From LMUY01 sp964235495 (GTDB taxonomy: Bacteria; Pseudomonadota; Alphaproteobacteria; Acetobacterales; Acetobacteraceae), in the NCBI GenBank assembly GCA_964235495.1, contig CAXSAX010000001.1, forward strand, positions 1-64,000: a stretch of 64,000 nucleotides of DNA, written 5' to 3'. A program made the position numbers and the translations under genes. Below are positions 37,238-45,306 of the stretch, piece by piece (the first letter of the stretch is position 1; each line of letters opens with the position of its first letter). Under the pieces are notes generated by a model. The model saw only the letters and a list, made by a program, of their open reading frames with translations. It did not search any database and was not told the origin of the DNA.

Positions 37238-38815
37238 ATGAACCGACGCACCTTCCTCGCCGCCAGCGCCGCCGCCCTGGCCACCCCCCACGTCGCCCGC
37301 TCTCAAGCCGCCCGCACCCTCCACTTCATCCCCCAGATTGACCTTCCCCTGCTCGACCCGGTGATGACCAGCGCCTACATCACACGCAACCACGGCTTCG
37401 CGGTGTTCGACACCCTGTTCGGCCAGGACAGCGCCTACGCCGCCCAGCCGCAGATGGTGAACGGCGCCGTCACCGAGCCGGACGGCAGGACCTGGCGGCT
37501 CACCTTGCGGCCTGGCCTGCGTTTCCACGACGACACTCCCGTGCTGGCGCGGGACTGCGTGGCCAGCATCAAGCGGTGGGGCAAGCGCGACGCCTTCGGT
37601 CAAGCGCTGCTGGCCGCCACCGACGAGCTTTCCGCGCCCGACGACAAAACCATCGTGTTCCGCCTCAGCCGCCCCTTCCCGCTGCTGCCGAACGCGCTTG
37701 GCAAGGTCGGCGGCAGCATGTGCCCGATGATGCCAGAGCGCCTGGCCAGCACCGATGCCTACACCGCTGTCACCGAGATGGTCGGCAGCGGCCCGTTCCG
37801 CTACCTGGCCGCCGAGCGGGTGCCCGGCGCGCTCACCGTTTATGGCCGCTTCGAGGGCTATGTCCCCCGCCCGGACGGCGTGGCGGACTGGACCGCCGGA
37901 CCAAAGATAGCCCATCTCGACCGTGTCGAGTGGACCGTGATCCCGGACGCGGCCACGGCCTCCTCCGCCCTGCGCCAGGGCCAGGTGGACTGGTGGCAGG
38001 AGCCGTCGCTGGACCTGGTTGCCAGCCTGCGCCGGGACGCGAGCCTGGATGTGACCACGCTGGACCCGACCGGGCTGCCCTCCATGATGCGGTTCAACCA
38101 CCTGCACCCGCCGTTCGACAACCCAGGCGTGCGGCGCGCGCTGCTGGGCGCGGTCAACCAGCCGGACTTCATGCAGGCTGTCGCCGGAGCCGAGCCGGCG
38201 CTGTGGAACGGTGACGTGGGGTTCTTCCCCGTCCAATCCCCGCTCGCCACCCGCGCCGGGATGCCGGCACCGGGGGGCCGGGACATAGCCCAGGTCAAGG
38301 CCGCGCTGGCGGCAGCCGGCTACCGCGGCGAGCGCGCCGTGGTGATGATCGCCACCGACCTGCCGGCGTTGCAGGCCCTGGGCGAGGTCGGCGCGGACAT
38401 GCTCAAGCAAGCCGGCATCAACGTCGATGTGCAGAGCACGGATTGGGGCAGCGTCATCCAGCGTCGGGCCAGCAAGGCGCCGGTCGAGCAGGGCGGCTGG
38501 AGCGTGTTCTTCACCAGCTTCTTCGGCATCGACCAGTTCACCCCCGCAACCCATCTTGGCCTACGCGGCAACGGCGAGGCTGGCTGGTTCGGCTGGCCCA
38601 CGGCGCCTCGGCTGGAGGCACTGCGCGACGCATGGTTCCAGGCGGACGGCCTCCCCATGCAGCAGGCCGTCGCGGCGCAAATCCAGATGCAGGCTTTCAC
38701 CGACGTGCCCTACCTGCCGCTTGGCGAATACTACCAGCCGACCGCGACCCGCAAGACACTCACCGGCGTGCTGCGCGGCCTGCCACTGTTCTGGAACATT
38801 AAGAAGCAGGCCTAG
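37238..38815 (+). CDS. ABC transporter substrate-binding protein, oligopeptide/dipeptide family
   Basis: A twin-arginine-like export signal (MNRRTFLAASAAALATPHVA) precedes a family-5 solute-binding protein: VFDTLFGQDSAYAAQPQMV, WRLTLRPGLRFHDDTPVLA, DCVASIKRWGKRD, VGSGPFRYLAAERVPG and VRRALLGAVNQPDFM. It binds a peptide, nickel-chelate or similar ligand in the periplasm. No permease or ATPase genes adjoin it, so it is an orphan component; two MFS genes follow instead. The 525-residue length is normal. Confidence 0.9.
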   Translation: MNRRTFLAASAAALATPHVARSQAARTLHFIPQIDLPLLDPVMTSAYITRNHGFAVFDTLFGQDSAYAAQPQMVNGAVTEPDGRTWRLTLRPGLRFHDDTPVLARDCVASIKRWGKRDAFGQALLAATDELSAPDDKTIVFRLSRPFPLLPNALGKVGGSMCPMMPERLASTDAYTAVTEMVGSGPFRYLAAERVPGALTVYGRFEGYVPRPDGVADWTAGPKIAHLDRVEWTVIPDAATASSALRQGQVDWWQEPSLDLVASLRRDASLDVTTLDPTGLPSMMRFNHLHPPFDNPGVRRALLGAVNQPDFMQAVAGAEPALWNGDVGFFPVQSPLATRAGMPAPGGRDIAQVKAALAAAGYRGERAVVMIATDLPALQALGEVGADMLKQAGINVDVQSTDWGSVIQRRASKAPVEQGGWSVFFTSFFGIDQFTPATHLGLRGNGEAGWFGWPTAPRLEALRDAWFQADGLPMQQAVAAQIQMQAFTDVPYLPLGEYYQPTATRKTLTGVLRGLPLFWNIKKQA

Positions 38816-38849
38816 CAAACCAGGCCAGGTTTGCATGAAACCCACCGTT

Positions 38850-38885
38850 CTTGTAGCGTTAATCCCTAATGGAAACGGCTACAAG
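38850..38885 (+). promoter_or_regulatory. Hairpin enclosing the start codon of the MFS gene
   Basis: CTTGTAGCGTT (38850-38860) pairs with AACGGCTACAAG (38874-38885), an eleven-pair stem with one bulged G. The loop (38861-38873) contains the ATG at 38869. No Shine-Dalgarno is apparent upstream. The structure could limit translation of the transporter, or mark a start choice error. Confidence 0.4.
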
Positions 38886-40365
38886 AAAAGTGTTCCAAAC
38901 AAATATCCCCGCGCGCCTGGACCGTCTGCCTTGGTCCCGCTTCCACACCCTCGTCGTCTTCGCCCTGGGCATCACCTGGATCCTGGACGGCCTTGAGGTC
39001 ACCTTGGTCGGCTCCCTGTCCGGCGCCATCCGGGAGAGCGGAATGGCCCTGTCCAGCGCGCAGATTGGCTACGCCGCCAGTTGTTACCTGCTGGGCGCGG
39101 TCGGCGGCTCGCTATTCTTCGGCTGGATGACCGATCGGGTCGGGCGCAAGACCATGTTCACCCTTACGGTGCTGGTCTATCTACTCGGCACTATCGCCAG
39201 CGGGCTGGCCTGGAATTTCTGGAGCTTCGCCCTGTTCCGCGCCATCACTGGTGCCGGCATCGGTGGGGAGTACTCGGCGGTCAACGCCACCATCCAGGAG
39301 CTGATCCCAGCCCGCCGCCGCGGCTACATCGACCTGCTGATCAACGGCAGCTTCTGGATCGGCGCCGCCCTCGGCGCTGGCGGTGCGCTGGTTGTGCTGG
39401 ACCCGGCCATCATGCCGCCGGCCTATGGCTGGCGCCTGGCCTTCATCGTCGGCGGCGTGATCGGCTTCGTCACCCTGCTGATGCGGCGCTGGATTCCGGA
39501 GAGCCCGCGCTGGCTGATGACCCATGGCCATCCCGAGGCTGCCGAGCGCGTCATGGCCGGAATCGAGCGCACGGTCGCCGCCAGCGCCGGCCTGCTGCCT
39601 GCCATCCCCGACCGCAGCATCTGGCTGCGCACCGATACCAAGAGCTGGTTTGCGGCCGGCGTGAAATCGCTATTCGGCCAATACCGCCGCCGCACGATCG
39701 TCGGCGTGTCGCTGATGACGGCGCAGGCGTTCTGCTACAACGCCATCTTCTTCACCTACGCGCTGATCCTGACGGATTTCTATCACATCCCATCCGGCCA
39801 GGTCGGTTGGTTCATCCTGCCCTTCGCTGCCGGCAATTTCGCCGGCCCGCTGGTCCTGGGTCCGCTGTTCGACAGCCTGGGCCGCAAGGTCATGATCACC
39901 GCAACCTATGTGACCTCGGGCGTGTTGCTGATCGCCACTGGCTGGCTGTTCTCCCTCGGCGTGCTGGATGCCATGCAGCAGACTGCTGCCTGGACCGTGA
40001 TCTTCTTCTTCGCCTCCGCCGCCGCCAGCTCGGCCTACCTCACGGTCGCCGAGGTGTTCCCGCTGGAGGTCCGCGCGACCGCGATCGCCTTGTTCTACGC
40101 TTTCGGCACAGCGATCGGCGGAGTAAGCGGCCCGGCAGTCTTCGGCCGGCTGATCGAGAGCGGCTCGCGCGAGTCGCTATTCTATGGCTACGCGCTGGGC
40201 GGCGTGCTGATGGTGGCTGGCGGGCTAGTGCAGGCCTGGCTCGGGCTGGATTGCCAGCGCCGCGCCCTGGAGGACGTGGCGCCGCCGCTGTGCCAGTTAG
40301 GACGAGGCGACAACGACTTCATCAACGCTGGACGGCACGTCAAGTCGGCTTTCCCGGTTCCTTGA
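38869..40365 (+). CDS. MFS transporter (sugar-porter/aromatic acid type)
   Basis: The 498-residue protein has twelve membrane segments and MFS signatures: LDGLEVTLVGSLSGAIRES in helix 1, GWMTDRVGRKTMFTLTV in loop 2-3, GAGIGGEYSAVNATIQELIP in helix 4-5, PESPRWLMTHGHPEAAERV and VAEVFPLEVRATAIALFYAF. The DRVGRK and PESPRWL motifs place it in the sugar-porter/metabolite:H+ symporter group. Substrate is unknown. Its start codon lies inside a hairpin loop. It follows the substrate-binding protein by 53 bases. Confidence 0.88.
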   Translation: METATRKVFQTNIPARLDRLPWSRFHTLVVFALGITWILDGLEVTLVGSLSGAIRESGMALSSAQIGYAASCYLLGAVGGSLFFGWMTDRVGRKTMFTLTVLVYLLGTIASGLAWNFWSFALFRAITGAGIGGEYSAVNATIQELIPARRRGYIDLLINGSFWIGAALGAGGALVVLDPAIMPPAYGWRLAFIVGGVIGFVTLLMRRWIPESPRWLMTHGHPEAAERVMAGIERTVAASAGLLPAIPDRSIWLRTDTKSWFAAGVKSLFGQYRRRTIVGVSLMTAQAFCYNAIFFTYALILTDFYHIPSGQVGWFILPFAAGNFAGPLVLGPLFDSLGRKVMITATYVTSGVLLIATGWLFSLGVLDAMQQTAAWTVIFFFASAAASSAYLTVAEVFPLEVRATAIALFYAFGTAIGGVSGPAVFGRLIESGSRESLFYGYALGGVLMVAGGLVQAWLGLDCQRRALEDVAPPLCQLGRGDNDFINAGRHVKSAFPVP

Positions 40366-40526
40366 CAGGGCAGTTGGCCACTGCGGATTGCCTTACCGCC
40401 CGCATGGGTCGGTGGTGAAACGATGGTTGGCGGCGGTGCGTTCAACAATCTCCTGGCTGCACGCCATCGTCAGGGGTGCGCCGAAGCCGTCAGCATACCG
40501 CATTGGAACCAGGAGATAACTGCCTG

Positions 40527-41813
40527 ATGCAGGTCCAGCCGCTCCCAGTCGAGCCCGCCCGGCGCGAGCAATCTCGCTTTGCTTCCATCTTCGGCCTGCT
40601 GGCGAGCGTGCTGTTGCTGACGGCGGGAACCAACCTCCAAGGTGTGCTGCTGCCCATCCGCCGGCAGATGGAGGGTTCCAACATCCAGCAGGTCGGGCTG
40701 CTGTCATCCGGCTGGTCGTTCGGCTTCGTGCTGGCCTGCCTGGTGATCGGCCGCCTGGTCAGCTCCGTGGGGCATGTGCGCAGCTTCGCCGGGCTCGCGG
40801 CGGTGAGCGGCGCCACCTCGCTGCTGCTGCTGCCGTTGGACGACGAGACAGCCTGGATCGCGCTGCGGGTGATTATCGGCTTCTGCTTCGGCGGCCTCTC
40901 GATGGTCATCGAGAGCTGGCTGAACGAGCGCAGCGGCAGCGACCAGCGCGGCGGCATCTTCGCGGCCTACATGACCGTGACCCTGCTGGCCTCGCTCGCC
41001 GGCACCCTCAGCCTGGCGTTCCTCAATGCCGAGCAGGCCTTGCCGTTCACCCTCATGGGGGTGCTCATCGTGCTGTCCGTCGTTCCCGTGACGCTGACCC
41101 GCGCGCCGACGCCCAAGCCGATCAAGCCGTACTCGATCCAGTTGCGGGCCTTGAACCGGGTCTCGCCCACGGGCGTGTTCGGCTGCTTCACCATCGGCGT
41201 GATCAGCGGCGCGCTTGGCGGGCTGTTGCCGGCCTATGGGCTGTCCATGGGGCTTTCGACCCATCAGGTGGCCTCCTTGCTGGCTGCGGCGCTCGTGGGC
41301 GGAGCCTTGGCCTACTATCCGGCAGGCGTGCTGTCCGACCATCTGGACCGCCGCATCGTCATCATCGCGCTGTCCTGCCTCAGCGCGCTGTGCTGCGCCG
41401 TAATCGTCCAGGAGCCCAACATGACGCCGCGCGGCATCATGATGGCCGTCGGCGCATTCGGCTTCTTCCAATACCCGATCTACGGGGTGTGCGTCGCCAT
41501 CACCAACGACCGGGTGCGGGAGCGCTCCTTCTCGAAGGTGGCGAGCGAGCTGCTGATCATCTACGGCACGGGGACCATCCTCGGCCCGCCGCTTGCCGCG
41601 GCTGCCATGCACTACGGCGCGCGTTTCCTATTCTTGTTCATGGGGGGGCTGCTGCTCGTCCTGGCCGGGTTCGCCGGGGCGCGGATATGGATCAAGCCGC
41701 GGACGGCACGGGCGATGCAGGCGCGCAGCCATCCGTTCGAGACGGCGCCCCACTCGATGCACATGTTCCGCCCGGGCCAGGGCGGAGACCAAAGCCACAG
41801 GAGCAACGAATGA
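40527..41813 (+). CDS. MFS transporter, YcaD-like
   Basis: From the ATG at 40527, with AGGAG sixteen bases upstream, the protein has twelve membrane segments (FASIFGLLASVLLLTAGTNL at the first). It resembles YcaD-type MFS proteins in GFCFGGLSMVIESWLNERSG after helix 4, LPAYGLSMGLSTHQVASLLA, YYPAGVLSDHLDRRIVIIA and RVRERSFSKVASELLIIYGT. The substrate is unknown. Its last bases overlap (ATGA at 41810) a small lipoprotein gene, so the two are translationally coupled. Confidence 0.87.
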   Translation: MQVQPLPVEPARREQSRFASIFGLLASVLLLTAGTNLQGVLLPIRRQMEGSNIQQVGLLSSGWSFGFVLACLVIGRLVSSVGHVRSFAGLAAVSGATSLLLLPLDDETAWIALRVIIGFCFGGLSMVIESWLNERSGSDQRGGIFAAYMTVTLLASLAGTLSLAFLNAEQALPFTLMGVLIVLSVVPVTLTRAPTPKPIKPYSIQLRALNRVSPTGVFGCFTIGVISGALGGLLPAYGLSMGLSTHQVASLLAAALVGGALAYYPAGVLSDHLDRRIVIIALSCLSALCCAVIVQEPNMTPRGIMMAVGAFGFFQYPIYGVCVAITNDRVRERSFSKVASELLIIYGTGTILGPPLAAAAMHYGARFLFLFMGGLLLVLAGFAGARIWIKPRTARAMQARSHPFETAPHSMHMFRPGQGGDQSHRSNE

Positions 41814-42256
41814 GCGCCATCCGATGGATCGCGGCGGCAGGGCTGGCCATGGGACTGGCCGGGTGCGCCCCATCAGGCCCAGTGTTCGGGGAGTGGCGCG
41901 GTGACCAGCCCGGCCGCAGCACGGACAGCCCGAGGGCGGTCGATCTGGTGCTGAACGGCGCTCCGGACGCACAGTCCGGGCATTATTACATCACTACCAC
42001 ACAGGAGAACCCGAACCTGCTCGCTAACAACGGCACCAAGGAGTGGGGCGGCAACTGGACCAGCACGCCGCGCGTGGCGGGTGGCCAGACGGTCAAGATC
42101 ATCATCCTGCACGATCACCTGCCGGATGACATCGGCGGCTACGCCCTGGCCGCAGATGGCAGGCTGCACGCGCTCGATCCGAACGGGCAGATCGACACGA
42201 CGCCCGATGGGGCGCTCTACACCCTTTCGCCAATCCGTCCTCGCGGCCTCAATTGA
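41810..42256 (+). CDS. Small lipoprotein coupled to the YcaD-like transporter
   Basis: The ATG overlaps the stop of the MFS gene. MSAIRWIAAAGLAMGLAGCA is a lipoprotein signal with lipobox LAGC. The ~128-residue mature part contains GHYYITTTQENPNLLANNGT, KIIILHDHLPDDIGGYALA and GRLHALDPNGQ. I do not recognise the family. Being coupled to a transporter, it may be an outer or inner membrane accessory; that is inference. Confidence 0.7.
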   Translation: MSAIRWIAAAGLAMGLAGCAPSGPVFGEWRGDQPGRSTDSPRAVDLVLNGAPDAQSGHYYITTTQENPNLLANNGTKEWGGNWTSTPRVAGGQTVKIIILHDHLPDDIGGYALAADGRLHALDPNGQIDTTPDGALYTLSPIRPRGLN

Positions 42257-42331
42257 AGACGGCCAGGCATCGCTGCCTGGCCGTCCAGTCCGAAGCAAGA
42301 GTCGGGGCGGCTCTGCCCCGCCTTACCCCGA

Positions 42332-43735
42332 TCAGAAGCTGATGTGCGACTTGAAGCCGAAGATCGCCGCGTCCGGGATGTTGTTAACACCGTTCGGGCG
42401 GAAGTAGTACTGGAACTCGGGCTGGAAGTTCACGCCGCGATAGACGTGGATATCATAGTTGAGCTCGATGATTTCCTGGTTGTGCTGGATGGCGTTGCTG
42501 CTGCTGCCAAGCGTCGGAAGGCCAAACGCCAGGTCAAGCCCTTGCTCCTTGCCCAACGCGCCGCTGATGTTGGCGTAGTTGAACAGGAAGCCGATGGTGT
42601 CCAGCGGCCGGGCCTTCCAGAAGTCCCGGTATAGCAGGCCGAAGAAGGCCTGGTTGGTGTAGTTGGACACGTTCGGGTTGGTATGGACGTAGCCGCCCAG
42701 CGCGATCAGGCCGTCCGTGGCGCCAGGCCCGTTGCGGATCACCATCTGGTCGGCCAGCAGCCAAATCCCATATTTCTTGTCAGTGCCGTTGCTGCCGGGT
42801 CCGGCCAGAACCGAGGCTGGCGTGCTCTGGTACTTGTTGTACGTGCTGGTGTCATAGCCGCCGCCGAGCTTGTAGTGGCCAGGCATCGCCTGTGGCCCGA
42901 CACTCGGCTCGTAGGCGATTTCCACCGGGATCATCACGCCGCTGTCCCGCGAACCATCAAAGTGGAAGCCGGTGCGGAATTCCGGGTAAGTGTAGAGGTT
43001 CTGGTTCACCTCGTAGGCGCCGACCTGGATGTAGGTGTCGGCGGTGGGGCGCACCCGCACCCGGCCGAAGAACACCGCATCCGGGTAGGAGCTGAACCCC
43101 ACGTCCGACTCGGGCAGCGCCTTGGGGTTGCCGCAGAGCGAGTTGTTCATGAAGTTGCAGTAGAGCGGTGAGGCCGAGAAGTCGTTCAGCTCCGGCGCAC
43201 GCCCGGCGGCGATGTTGACCCGGCCGTTCGCCAGGGCCTCCTCGGCATAGAGATAGACCAAGTGGAGGCCCACGTCGCCGCCGGCGCCGTAGATCTCCTG
43301 CACCTGGTTCAGGCTGTCGCCGAAGTTGCTACCGACGTTGCTGCCCTGCCGGTTGACGATAACCAGGTGGCCGGTGAGCCCGGGGATGCCGGCAAGCTTG
43401 TTGAAATCGACGTCGGCGCCGAAACCGACCTGGCCGGCATAGCTTCCGCTCTGCCGGGTGCCGCCCGTGACGTTGCCGGCGACTTCAGCGATGTAGTCAA
43501 ACGACAGCGTGACGCCGACGCGCGACAGGTAGGCGCGCACGCCGCCGGGGTCCGGCAACAGGTGCTCCGTGGCCGGGGGCGGTGGCGCTGTCGGCGGGTT
43601 CAGCGACTCGCTGGGGCCGATGCTGAGACCGCTGTTGATTTCCTGCGCGTGGGCGAGCGGGGCGCCAAGCCCCAGGGTCACCACAGCGGCAGCGGCGAGC
43701 GGCCGCCAAGCCTGAGATAATCTAGATTCCTTCAT
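42332..43735 (-). CDS. OprB-type carbohydrate-selective porin
   Basis: A signal peptide (PLAAAAVVTLGLGAPLAHAQ) precedes an OprB-family beta-barrel. Visible are LSFDYIAEVAGNVTGGTRQS, GLTGHLVIVNRQGSNVGS, VYLYAEEALANGRVNIAAGR, YPDAVFFGRVRVRPTADTYI and a terminal phenylalanine (FGFKSHISF) needed for outer-membrane assembly. It should let sugars or similar solutes pass the outer membrane. The ATG at 43735 fits the signal peptide better than one 11 codons upstream. It converges on the YcaD-lipoprotein operon. Confidence 0.9.
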   Translation of the reverse strand: MKESRLSQAWRPLAAAAVVTLGLGAPLAHAQEINSGLSIGPSESLNPPTAPPPPATEHLLPDPGGVRAYLSRVGVTLSFDYIAEVAGNVTGGTRQSGSYAGQVGFGADVDFNKLAGIPGLTGHLVIVNRQGSNVGSNFGDSLNQVQEIYGAGGDVGLHLVYLYAEEALANGRVNIAAGRAPELNDFSASPLYCNFMNNSLCGNPKALPESDVGFSSYPDAVFFGRVRVRPTADTYIQVGAYEVNQNLYTYPEFRTGFHFDGSRDSGVMIPVEIAYEPSVGPQAMPGHYKLGGGYDTSTYNKYQSTPASVLAGPGSNGTDKKYGIWLLADQMVIRNGPGATDGLIALGGYVHTNPNVSNYTNQAFFGLLYRDFWKARPLDTIGFLFNYANISGALGKEQGLDLAFGLPTLGSSSNAIQHNQEIIELNYDIHVYRGVNFQPEFQYYFRPNGVNNIPDAAIFGFKSHISF

Positions 43736-44098
43736 GGACGCATACTCCCGTTTCCCGCCCAGCCGCACTCAGGCTTCAGCCTGTTCACGGCGCCGTCACT
43801 CCTGTAGGCGGCCAAGGGAGATACGACTACACAGATTTTGTCCTGAAAAGCGCGAACACGGCCGAAACGCCGATTGGGCACGGTCGTGGCCATTGTGCAA
43901 CATCAGGCTGCCTAGCCTGTGCTGCACAGCAACACTCCAGCCAGAGCGCGTGCGCGTGCGCGTGCGCCGTCCGGTTGGCTGGCGTCATGGTTGCTTCGCC
44001 GGGTCCGGCAACGCTATTGCGTCTTTCCGCTCGGGAGCCACGCCGATGTCCGATGCCGCCATGGCCGAATAGCCGCATCACTCAAGGAAACCAGCTCG
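43736..44098. other. Divergent intergenic region with alternating purine-pyrimidine tract
   Basis: About 360 bases separate the divergent porin and AI-2E family genes. I see no gene. A GCGCGTGCGC-type alternating tract of 22 bases lies at 43946-43967. An AAGGAAA ribosome site at about 44084-44090 serves the downstream ATG at 44099. Promoters for both genes should lie here. Confidence 0.45.
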
Positions 44099-45178
44099 AT
44101 GGACGCCCCGGCCACCCTTCCGCCCCGCAGCAGCACCCGACCGCAGCAGGTCGCCATCGGCGTACTGTCCCTGGGGCTGCTGCTGCTCGGGCTCTACACG
44201 CTGAGCACCTTTCTGAGCGCGCTCGTCTGGGCCGCCATCTTCGCCGTGGCGCTGTGGCCGCTCTACCAACGCACCCTGGCCCGCTTCGGCGCCGACCGGC
44301 ACAACCTGCTATGGCCTGCAGTCTTCACGCTGGCCGTGGCGCTGGTGTTCATCGTGCCCGTCGGCCTCACCGGACTGCAATTCGCCCGCGAGTTCCACGC
44401 CGTGGAAGACTGGGTTCGCGACGCGGCGGCCCACGGGATCACTGAGCCGGCAGCGCTGCGCAAGCTGCCTTTCGGCCAGGCGCAAGTGGATGATTGGTGG
44501 CAGCAGAACCTCGCCGACCCCGGCAGCGCCAAGCAGTTGGCGGAGCGCATGACCCGCGGCCGGGCCAGTGGCATGAGCAGGATAATCGGCCGTCAAGTGG
44601 CGCGGCGACTGACGCTATTCGCCTTCACCCTGGTCACGCTGTTCCTGCTATTTCAGCAAGGCCAAGAGGTGACGCGGCAGATGCGCGCCGCTGCCGCCCG
44701 CACCTTCGGCCCCGGCGGCGAGCGGATCGGCCGGCAAATCGTTGCCTCCATTCACGGCACAGTGGACGGGCTAGTGCTGGTGGGCCTAGGCGAGGGCGTG
44801 CTGCTTGGCGTTGCCTACGCCGTGGCCGGGGTGCCGCACCCCACCATCTTCGGCGCGCTTACCGCCGTGGCGGCCATGATCCCGTTCGCCGCCCCCCTGG
44901 TGTTCGGCGTCGCCGCGCTGGTGCTGGCCGCGCAAGGGTCGGTGGCGTGGGGGATTGGCGTGTTCGGCCTCGGCATAGCGACGACCTTCACGGCAGACCA
45001 CTTCGTGCGTCCCGTGCTGATCGGCGGCGCCACCAAGCTGCCTTTTCTATGGGTGCTGCTGGGCATCCTGGGCGGGGTGGAGGTTTGGGGATTGATCGGG
45101 CTGTTCGTCGGGCCGGCCATCATGGCGGCGCTGATCCTGCTGTGGCGCGAATGGGTAGGGGCACAGCCCACCTTATGA
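44099..45178 (+). CDS. AI-2E family transporter (PerM/YdiK-like)
   Basis: The 359-residue protein has eight membrane segments with the arrangement of the PerM/AI-2 exporter superfamily: LSLGLLLLGLYTLSTFLSAL, WAAIFAVALWPLYQRTLARF, IHGTVDGLVLVGLGEGVLLG, GVPHPTIFGALTAVAAMIPF, and VLIGGATKLPFLWVLLGILGG. Family roles include autoinducer-2 export and Na+/H+ antiport, so the substrate is uncertain. I chose the ATG at 44099; the frame stays open 60 codons upstream but without features. Confidence 0.87.
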   Translation: MDAPATLPPRSSTRPQQVAIGVLSLGLLLLGLYTLSTFLSALVWAAIFAVALWPLYQRTLARFGADRHNLLWPAVFTLAVALVFIVPVGLTGLQFAREFHAVEDWVRDAAAHGITEPAALRKLPFGQAQVDDWWQQNLADPGSAKQLAERMTRGRASGMSRIIGRQVARRLTLFAFTLVTLFLLFQQGQEVTRQMRAAAARTFGPGGERIGRQIVASIHGTVDGLVLVGLGEGVLLGVAYAVAGVPHPTIFGALTAVAAMIPFAAPLVFGVAALVLAAQGSVAWGIGVFGLGIATTFTADHFVRPVLIGGATKLPFLWVLLGILGGVEVWGLIGLFVGPAIMAALILLWREWVGAQPTL

Positions 45179-45246
45179 CGGGGCAAGTCCGACTCGGCGT
45201 CCTCGACACGGTCAAGCTGAGCACCGCGGCTCTGCCCCTGATCCCG

Positions 45247-45268
45247 CCAGAGGACGGTCGTCCTCTGG
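45247..45268. terminator. Hairpin between convergent genes
   Basis: CCAGAGGACG and CGTCCTCTGG form a ten-base inverted repeat around a two-base centre, about 70 bases past the AI-2E family stop and 40 bases past the stop of the convergent gene. It could terminate both. There is no T-run. Confidence 0.5.
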
Positions 45269-45306
45269 CCACCTGCTTACGAGGGAGTAAGAAAGTCGTA
45301 TTCCTT

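Noticed and set aside
40366..40526. Short frames between the two MFS genes
   Set aside because: No motif, no ribosome site, and the stretch is only 160 bases; it fits an ordinary intergenic promoter region.
43946..43967. Alternating GCGCGTGC tract as a CRISPR or minisatellite
   Set aside because: It is a single 22-base simple tract with no spacers or further copies.
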